Shown: positions 57,698 through 64,000 of the stretch, piece by piece | Numbering within the stretch: the first letter of the stretch is position 1 | Layout of the letters: each line of letters starts with the position of its first letter | From: Heligmosomoides polygyrus polygyrus | Taxonomy: Eukaryota; Nematoda; Chromadorea; Rhabditida; Heligmosomidae | Assembly: GCA_947396885.1 (NCBI GenBank) | Contig: OX377205.1 | Span: 22,679,407 to 22,743,406, forward strand | Length of the DNA stretch: 64,000 bases | Direction: 5' to 3' | The notes under the pieces: model-generated | Told to the model about the DNA's origin: nothing | What the model saw: only the letters and a program-made list of their open reading frames with translations | The model's database searches: none | Program-made: the position numbers and the translations under genes

Positions 57698-60315
57698 CTT
57701 CTTCTTCTTCTCCCGAGCGTTTAGTCCCGCGCAGTCGCAGGGTCCGCTGTTCTTATGATCCGTCGCCACCTCATCCTATCAAAGGCGTCGTCTGGCATGG
57801 CGCCGACTTCAGCGAGATCTTTCTTGATGACATCCTTCCACCTTTTCCTTGGGGCTCCTCTCGGACGCTTTCCGGGTGCCTCGAAATCTAGGGCCAACCT
57901 TATGGGGTGATCCTCTGGTCTTCTGAGGACGTGTCCATACCACCTCAGGCGCTGCTCCCTCATCTTCAGCTGGATCGGAGCTGTCTTCATCACTGCCCTA
58001 ACATCCTCGTTTCGCACCCTGTCCCGACGGGTCCATCCACAAGCCCACCTGAGCATCCTCATTTCCGCCGCGTGCAATTGCCGCTCCTGCGCTTTACCTA
58101 GGGCCCAGCACTCACTGCCGTAGAGGAGGGCAGGCCTCACCACTGTTCTATAGAGCTTTCCTTTGAGTGTCCTGGAGCACCTACGGTCGCAGAGGATTCC
58201 TGTGGACTCCCTCCATTTGAGCCAGGCTGCGTTTATCCGTCCCCTGACCGCCTGGTCCACACTTCCTTCCTCGGATAGATCACTTCCGAGGTAGCGGAAT
58301 TCTTCCACCTTCTCGATCGCCTCCCCTTGGCAGTCTAGGATCGGTCTAGTGCACTGCTCAGAGCTGATAAACTTGGTCTTCTTCACGTTCAGCCGCAGGC
58401 CGTTATCCGCGAGGGCTACTTGCCACAACCTCACCTTCTCCTCCAGCTCCTCCCGGCTGTCGGCTACTAGAGCGATATCGTCCGCGTAGAGGATGGTCCT
58501 GAGAGGGCCTTCCTCCAGGAGTTTCACTATGCAGTCAAGCGTCAGCACGAAGAGGAACGGACTCAGAGCCGACCCTTGATGTACACCCACTGTGATGTCC
58601 ATCTTCTTTGTCATTCCGTGTGGGGTTCGTACCGCCGCTTTCGAGCCTTCGTACATGTCCTTTACGACTGTGATCAGACGTTCCGGGACACCTCTACCTC
58701 GGAGCGATTTCCAGAGCACGGCCCGGGGTAGCCTGTCGTAGGCTTTCTCCAAGTCCAGAAAGGCCATGTAGCAGGGCTTTCGTTTCTCCCGATATTTCTC
58801 CATTACCTGGCGAGCGATGAAGATGGCGTCTGTGGTGGACCTCTCAGGCATGAAGCCCCACTGCTCCTGGGAGATTGTCACCATCTCCCTCAGCCTCGAG
58901 TCGACCAGACGTTCGTAGATCTTCATCGTGTGCGAGATCAGTTTGATCCCTCGGTAGTTGGAGCACTCGGACGCGTCCCCTTTCTGTTTGAAGATGGGGA
59001 CTATGATGCTGTCCCTCCAGTCATCCGGCATCTTACTGTCTATCATGAGTCTGTTGAAGAACTGTGTCAGCCAATTGACTCCACAGTCCCCAAGCACCTT
59101 CCAAGCCTCTACTGGCACCCCATCAGGTCCAGCTGCCTTCCCGAGCTTCATCTTTCCTATGGCGTTGCGAACCTCTTCCCGCGTCCAGGATGGGATGGGT
59201 CCTTCCGTTGGTTGTTCTTCTTGAACTTCGCGACGAGGCAATTCTTCATTCAGGAGCTCCTTGAAGTACTCCTCCCATCTTTTTCTGACCTCGACTGGCC
59301 TCCGTAGTACCCTGCCGTCAGCACCCCTCACTGTCTTGACCACTCGAATGTCGGCGCAAGCTCTATGCCGCGCCTTAGCCAGCCGGATAGCAAACTTCTC
59401 TCCCTGTGGCCCGTCTAGCTTCTCATATAGGGCATCCATCTCCGCTCTCTTCGCTTTCGCTACAGCTGCTTTTGCCAGGCTCTTCATCTTCCTATAGACT
59501 GTAAGATGCTCGGGTGCGCTTGTCGTTTGCCACTGCTTATAGGCCTCCTTCTTTTTCCTCACCGCAGCCTGCACCTCTTCATTCCAGAACCATGCAGCCT
59601 TATCTCCTCTGATCCCTCCCTTTGTTTCACCGAGGGTTTCCTTGGCACATCGTAGAATCGTTTGGGTCACCCTCCTCCAGGTCTCGTTCACGGGACCAGT
59701 TGGATCCGGAAGACCTGCATCGAGCACCCTCCTTCGTAGCTCGTTGCGCTCTGAACCCCGCAGTTTCCACCATCGGATTCTGGGTTCTGTTCTTACCTTG
59801 GATTTGCTGGGTATAGGTATGGCCAGGTCAGCTACCAATGGCCTGTGCTGTGGTGCTACATCTTCAGCCGGAAGGACCTTCACATCCCGGACAGTTTTCA
59901 AGGCAGGTCTTCGCACTAGGATGTGGTCGACTTCCGTCCTTCTTCCTCCGCTAGCATAGGTCACCTTCTGGCTCTCCCTCTTCGCGAAGAAGGTGCTACA
60001 GACCACCAGGTCGTGGGAAATAGCCAGCTCGAGAATTCTTTCTCCATCTGGGTTCATCAAGCCGACCCCTTTACCTCCATGAACCCTTTCTACTCCTCTT
60101 CTGCCACTCCCTACGTGGCCATTCATGTCCCCTGCTATGGACAGGTAATCGCCTTCTGGTACGGACCTTATGGCCTCCTCGAGCGTGAAGTAGAAATCAT
60201 CTTTCTCGTGCTCGGGGCATCCGGTCTGAGGGGCGTAGACGGACATGACAGTCCAGTAACCCTCCTTCGTGTCGAGCCGCAGTGACATGATGCGGTCGTT
60301 TATCCTTTGGACAGC
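57698..60315 (-). mobile_element. RTE-type LINE, 5'-truncated, recent insertion
   Basis: Exact 16-bp duplication ggttgctgcatcctgt at 57682-57697 and 60316-60331. On the minus strand it runs from a truncated endonuclease to a gaagaagaagaag tail at 57698-57710. Low decay. Confidence 0.95.
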
Positions 60316-60432
60316 GGTTGCTGCATCCTGTATAATCAGAAAATTAATAGCGTTCTTCTGTTGTAGTTCAGATCCGTTCATCCAATGTTCACTCTTGAGA
60401 AGCCTTTGCACTGTTCTATACAATACCATCAT
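57721..60432 (-). CDS. RTE endonuclease/reverse transcriptase, N-truncated open frame
   Basis: A 903-codon frame, of which codons 1-39 are flanking Tc1-like DNA and about 864 belong to the LINE (from AVQRINDRIMSLR). Endonuclease remnants: SVYAPQTG, AGDMNGHVGSG (about 100), TEVDHILVRR and DVAPQHRPLVADL with the catalytic His. The N-terminal Asn/Glu part is missing. The reverse transcriptase has NYRGIKLISHTMKIYERL, EQWGFMPERSTTDAIF, AFLDLEKAYDRLP (first Asp), GVHQGSALSPFLFVLTLDCI and YADD at 649-652, then thumb/connector and a C-terminal MLRWACGWTRRDRVRNEDVR. Acts on its own RNA by target-primed reverse transcription. RT residues look intact, but without a whole endonuclease, a promoter or its own start it is probably not autonomous. 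Not a host gene. Confidence 0.9.
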   Translation of the reverse strand: MMVLYRTVQRLLKSEHWMNGSELQQKNAINFLIIQDAATAVQRINDRIMSLRLDTKEGYWTVMSVYAPQTGCPEHEKDDFYFTLEEAIRSVPEGDYLSIAGDMNGHVGSGRRGVERVHGGKGVGLMNPDGERILELAISHDLVVCSTFFAKRESQKVTYASGGRRTEVDHILVRRPALKTVRDVKVLPAEDVAPQHRPLVADLAIPIPSKSKVRTEPRIRWWKLRGSERNELRRRVLDAGLPDPTGPVNETWRRVTQTILRCAKETLGETKGGIRGDKAAWFWNEEVQAAVRKKKEAYKQWQTTSAPEHLTVYRKMKSLAKAAVAKAKRAEMDALYEKLDGPQGEKFAIRLAKARHRACADIRVVKTVRGADGRVLRRPVEVRKRWEEYFKELLNEELPRREVQEEQPTEGPIPSWTREEVRNAIGKMKLGKAAGPDGVPVEAWKVLGDCGVNWLTQFFNRLMIDSKMPDDWRDSIIVPIFKQKGDASECSNYRGIKLISHTMKIYERLVDSRLREMVTISQEQWGFMPERSTTDAIFIARQVMEKYREKRKPCYMAFLDLEKAYDRLPRAVLWKSLRGRGVPERLITVVKDMYEGSKAAVRTPHGMTKKMDITVGVHQGSALSPFLFVLTLDCIVKLLEEGPLRTILYADDIALVADSREELEEKVRLWQVALADNGLRLNVKKTKFISSEQCTRPILDCQGEAIEKVEEFRYLGSDLSEEGSVDQAVRGRINAAWLKWRESTGILCDRRCSRTLKGKLYRTVVRPALLYGSECWALGKAQERQLHAAEMRMLRWACGWTRRDRVRNEDVRAVMKTAPIQLKMREQRLRWYGHVLRRPEDHPIRLALDFEAPGKRPRGAPRKRWKDVIKKDLAEVGAMPDDAFDRMRWRRIIRTADPATARD

Positions 60433-60693
60433 ACTGCATGTTCAACAACCAATCTTCCGAAATTTAGTCACATCGGAACGGAAGCGCCCCACCACGGGCC
60501 AGAGAAGGATTTTCGGTAGTTTTACGTGAGAGCGCATTACTTTGTAATAAGAGCAGCTTCAACCATGATACTTTCCAGAAGTATAGCACTAAGCATATGC
60601 TACATAATTGTTGGTATGCGGTTTTTTGCAATTGGAAGAAGACAAACAATAAGGTCGCCTAATTTTGTTGCAGGACTTATGGGCCACCCTGTA

Positions 60694-61221
60694 CACAATC
60701 ACCAAACGCACGGCAGGGCCTTCTTTCGATAGTGCTCCGGTTTTGACGTCAGAACCCCGGCTCGTTACGTTCTAGGCATTGCTTTCCGGCTTTGTGGTTG
60801 TCATAAAGCTTTCGCTTTTCAGCTCTGGTTCGATCCACGCTCCTCTGATTCATCGGTGAAGGTGCTCTTGCCGGTCGGAAGCACAGCGATTTACCTCGGT
60901 TTGATCAACGCATGACGCACTGACGAATGCAATTTCGGCGACCTTCCAATGTTCTGCAGCCGACGAGTGGTGGTTAACTAGGAGGGGTGGAGATCGTCGG
61001 TCAGTCCTAGCGTTGTTTGAAAAGAATTCGACTTGGTGGGTTTGCGCAGAGGCCCTTTGTTTACAGCAGTTGATCTTCCCGGGAGTCTTTTGTCTTTGTT
61101 GCTCTTCTGGGCGGAAAGGAATTTTTCATACCATCTCCAACAATTTATTCGGTTGGGAGTGAACTTGCCGGTGACTTTATGGATGTGCTTGACCCCGTCG
61201 CTGAGTTGGTGCCGAGCTTGA
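60694..61221 (-). pseudogene. Mariner relic, N-terminal part
   Basis: From 61221: MVQARHQLSDGVKHIHKVTG, PNRINCWRWYEKFLSAQKSN, then KRLPGRSTAVNKGPLRK (the GRP-type linker) and QTTLGLTDDL, stop at 60978. This is a paired HTH region of nematode mariner transposases. Decayed after 60970. Confidence 0.6.
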
Positions 61222-61279
61222 ACCATTTTAAAATGAAATCACACACTTTTCACTTTAAGTGGTCACGAATTTAGTGAAT

Positions 61280-62240
61280 AAAACTTTTCAACAACGCAAG
61301 GAAAATTAACGATCTATAACTAAAATGATCGCTAGGGAACAAGCTTTCAAACAAAATGTAATACTTTAGCGGGTTTTCTTTGAGTTCCAGAAAAAATAGA
61401 AATGTAGCAGAATTTATGAATCAATCCAATACACATATAGTAAGATTTGATAGAACCGTTAACTTTTGAATGCACAACGTTCCTTCGAAATCGACACTGT
61501 TCTAGGTTGCGTATTAGATAAGCAATCCCGAATCTAGCCAGGGAAAGCTTGTAAACAGCCAATGTGCCTTGAATAGAGATCTACATCATCATGCAGGAGT
61601 TCGAAATGGTTGTGATGAATATGGGGATTCATGCTGCAAAGCGCAGCTTTTGAGCGACTGCTGACCTATGTACAGAGGCTAACCGCTTCAATTCTTGATT
61701 GGCCAGGTTAATGTAGAGAATTTTTCAACGCTGTATTAATAGTCATCTTCAGAAAGTCAGAACGCCTACCGCACGAAATAAAATGAAATGCTTCTTCTCA
61801 TTATTTTTGTCTTTGTCCGAAATAATAATTTTTTCCGTGTTTGTGCTCAAATTAGGCTACAGTTTAGGTGAGATATATGTATCTCTTAAAACGATTTATT
61901 TTAATTTTGCAGAGGAACAACGCTCATCCGCACATGGTGGTTGAACAGCTTCTTTGAGTCAAAGCCAGAAGCGTTCCTCGTTCCTAGCCTCAGAAGCGTG
62001 CCCGAAAAGTGAGAGAAGTGATGGAACATCATGGTCATCATTTCTTCGTTTCTTAATGTATTTTCAATTTCTGAGAAATCAATAAAACTTTATGTTGCAA
62101 AAGTGGTGAGAACTTTTGCTGCTGGCTAATACAACACTGCTAATTTTTATCCTTTTTGAGATTTGCTTTGGCTTTATAGTGCAGCACAAATAAAGGGAAG
62201 AAGACGCTATCATATTGTTGAGAGAGACTTGCTTGTCGCC
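61280..62240. other. Intron, no exon identified
   Basis: AT-rich; 61900-62095 recalls a mariner 3' end (aacgctcatccgcacatgg) too weakly to call. Confidence 0.3.
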
Positions 62241-62243
62241 TAC

Positions 62244-62555
62244 CTTTGGTGTCGAGTTCGGATAGACAGCGATGCCACGGCATCTCGTTGTTGATAATTA
62301 TTAACGCCTCTGTCGCAACAGACGTCATATCGACGAACAGAGAATGATCGAATGCCGCTAGGATGAAATTGAATAGCAGGGCACTTATGCCGACACCTGT
62401 AGATAAAACACTATGATTAGGTAGACAATTTGCCATAGCGCTGTGCACTGCCAATACCAGGTTTACTGTTAAAATGAATAGTGGCGACCAAGTGGAGGTA
62501 ATGGTAGGACGGAATGCTTTTTGGTTGCTGGCCAGAAAGCACAAGAGGACAAAAC
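62244..62555 (-). CDS. SLC6-like transporter, upstream exon (TM2-TM3 region)
   Basis: A 312-nt exon between acceptor gcttccag and donor AAAG/gtaggc, with 103 open codons. It contains two or three hydrophobic stretches. The segment CLPNHSVLSTGVGISALL ... NNEMPWHRC parallels the SLC6 run C-P-L-F-x-G-x-G-Y (before TM3) to L-P-W-x-x-C (start of the large extracellular loop). Same strand as, and 12.6 kb upstream of, the 49597 exon, whose product resembles TM4, so I infer one gene. It ends in phase 1, so at least one exon between here and 52.6 kb is missing. Exons encoding TM1 were not found; they may lie upstream or beyond 64000. The usual GNVWRFP and LELALGQ motifs are not seen in this window. 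Confidence 0.5.
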
Positions 62556-62773
62556 CTGGAAGCAATGGTTAGGTGAGAGAATCGATGTACGCTAATGTGT
62601 AACATATGCCGGGCATTACTATTTGTCGCCTCATGGCTTCGAGTAGGCTTCATCATTAATGCTTCATGTATAACGTTGGGTGGTTTAGCTCTTGGTGTAG
62701 AGAGAGTTGTCGGAATGCAGTCTTCAGTGAAGCGTCCTAGTAAAATTAACAACCTAAGTCAGCTTGTAGTTCT

Positions 62774-63390
62774 TCTTCTTCTTCTTCTTCTTCAGCGTTT
62801 ATCCCGCTTCGTCGCGGGGGCCGCTCTTCTGGTGTCATGACGCCACCTTTCCCGGTCCTGCGCTTGATCAGGGTGGACGCCAGTTACTTTCATGTCCGTG
62901 TGTAACGTATCCGACCAACGCTGCTTCGGGCGTCCTCTAGACCGCTTTCCTGACACTTCCAACTCAAGGCCTATCTTGCGGACGCTGTCGTCCTTTCCAC
63001 GCAGAACGTGGCCTACCATTGTAAGCGTGCTTCGCGCATCTTGTCCGCTATTGGCGCGACACCGAACTTCTGTCGAATAGCTTCGTTTCGAATGCGGTCC
63101 ATGCGGGTGACTCCAGCCGTCCAGCGCAGCATCTTCGTCTCCATGACGCTGAGGCGCGTTTCAACTTCCTTGGTCGCAGGCCAACACTCAGCGCCGTATA
63201 TTGCTACCGGCCGCACGCCTGTTCTGTAGATCTTTGACTTCAGGTGCTCTGGGATCTTCTATCGCAGAGCACGCCAGTCAGCGAACGCCACTTGGACCAA
63301 GCTGCACTCACGCGTGAGTTCACTTCAACCATCAGACCCCTGTCAGATGCTATTGCTGATCCCAGGTATTTGAACACCGAAGTGCTAAGT
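62774..63390 (-). mobile_element. RTE-type LINE, 3' fragment with 20-bp TSD
   Basis: Exact ctaagtcagcttgtagttct at 62754-62773 and 63391-63410. The minus strand encodes KYLGSAIASDRGLMVEVNSR, AAWSKWRSLTGVLCDRR, then by frameshift AIYGAECWPATKEVETRLSV, METKMLRWTAGVTRMDRIRN and HVLRGKDDSVRKIGLELEV, ending in a gaagaagaag tail. Lies 220 bp upstream of the 62555 exon. 63411-64000 shows nothing assignable. Confidence 0.9.
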
Positions 63391-64000
63391 CTAAGTCAGC
63401 TTGTAGTTCTCGCCTGAAAACGCAGCCCTCTGTGTCTGGAGTCTCTTTAGCTCTTTCTTCATCGTTTCGATGGGATGACAGCATGCGAGAAACCGCTTAC
63501 GAACCGAACGGTCGCTTCAAGAAATTCTTGTTACTAGAATTGTGGCTCAAAAGAGAGCTACCGGCTAAGTTGATGTGATCCATGTACTCCAAGTTGCCTA
63601 GAATCTCCTTCATTAATTGTGTGCTCCTTCCGAACAGGATATATGATCTTTCCACAGTTCCACGGTTTGGATCCTCTACGAGTTTGTTTTGATAACTTTA
63701 TTAGTGTGAGCCGTAGGACTCCGGCGACATAACTAATGTAAAAAAAATCGGCCATGTGACGATACAGAATACTTTATTAAGTAGTCACAAGCTCTCTTCC
63801 AACTGGCACTGCGCCAGAAGGGTAGTTCTTATAAAGGACTATTCACGAGAGCAACGATTCAATAGGAGACGATTTTGAATTGGTGGGGGTGCTCTTGTTT
63901 GTAACTCATCGCGAAGGTCATGCCTATCACGGGGTTCGAACATGAGAGCCAGCTAACGTTCAAAGACATGTATAAAACTTTTCTCGACCTACCGACGAAT

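Larger units (their letters stand above)
56783..60691 (-). mobile_element. Tc1-like element split by an RTE LINE
   Basis: CAGGGTGGCCCATAAGTCCT at 56783 and inverted at 60691; TA at 56781-56782 and 60692-60693. Without the LINE and one copy of its duplication it is about 1.28 kb. The minus strand keeps SFDEKFLKVERSQKGQNN (the FxDEKxFxVE catalytic block) in a frame full of stops. Confidence 0.85.

Noticed and set aside
57721..60432. A host gene of 903 codons
   Set aside because: It is an RTE LINE with target duplication; the first 39 codons are flanking DNA.

Overview
This window looks like nuclear DNA of a nematode, most likely a clade V strongylid (hookworm-like) worm; that assignment is inference. 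The reasons are two split genes whose introns end in the nematode-style TTTCAG acceptor, a dense mixture of Tc1/mariner, PIF/Harbinger, hAT, Helitron-like, RTE-type LINE and tRNA-derived SINE sequence, and no operon-like runs of intact ORFs. Nearly all long open frames are transposon remnants or low-complexity shadows.

Host gene 1 (+ strand, 2902-15385): a short signal-anchor exon (2902-2967), a small exon (3019-3064), then two mutually exclusive 3' sets. One is 6859-7028 plus terminal exon 9262-9693; the other is 14905-14948 plus terminal exon 15086-15385. All junction phases agree and the two terminal exons resemble each other. The introns hold MITEs, SINEs and LINE fragments.

10.4-34.7 kb is almost wholly mobile DNA: a decayed RTE-like LINE (10390-11950, minus), Helitron-like repeats, a Tc1-like element (18592-19446), a hAT-type element with a perfect 8-bp target duplication (19463-20524), a 320-bp (CA)n tract, a two-ORF PIF/Harbinger relic (22.7-25.7 kb), a gag-like zinc-knuckle relic (25.7-26.7 kb), mariners at 28.4, 30.65 and 33.5 kb, and a 42-bp minisatellite.

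Host gene 2 (minus strand, from at least 62555 down to 35148): a polytopic membrane protein rebuilt from exons whose phases fit. Its order of membrane segments and local motifs suggest a divergent SLC6 (sodium:neurotransmitter symporter) family member. It ends in a cytosolic basic tail at 35148 with a polyadenylation signal near 34970. Its introns total more than 25 kb and carry mariners, MITEs, SINEs and, at 56.4-61.2 kb, an RTE LINE inside a Tc1-like element that itself appears to lie inside a mariner relic.

The most notable non-genic signal is a MITE superfamily with GGGCCG termini, present in at least ten copies in three sequence groups. It repeatedly duplicates CAG, CTG or CTA at its target. 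Two insertions are proved directly, because they interrupt a readable mariner frame and a Tc1-like terminal repeat. At least two tRNA-derived SINE families are also present, one with eight copies.
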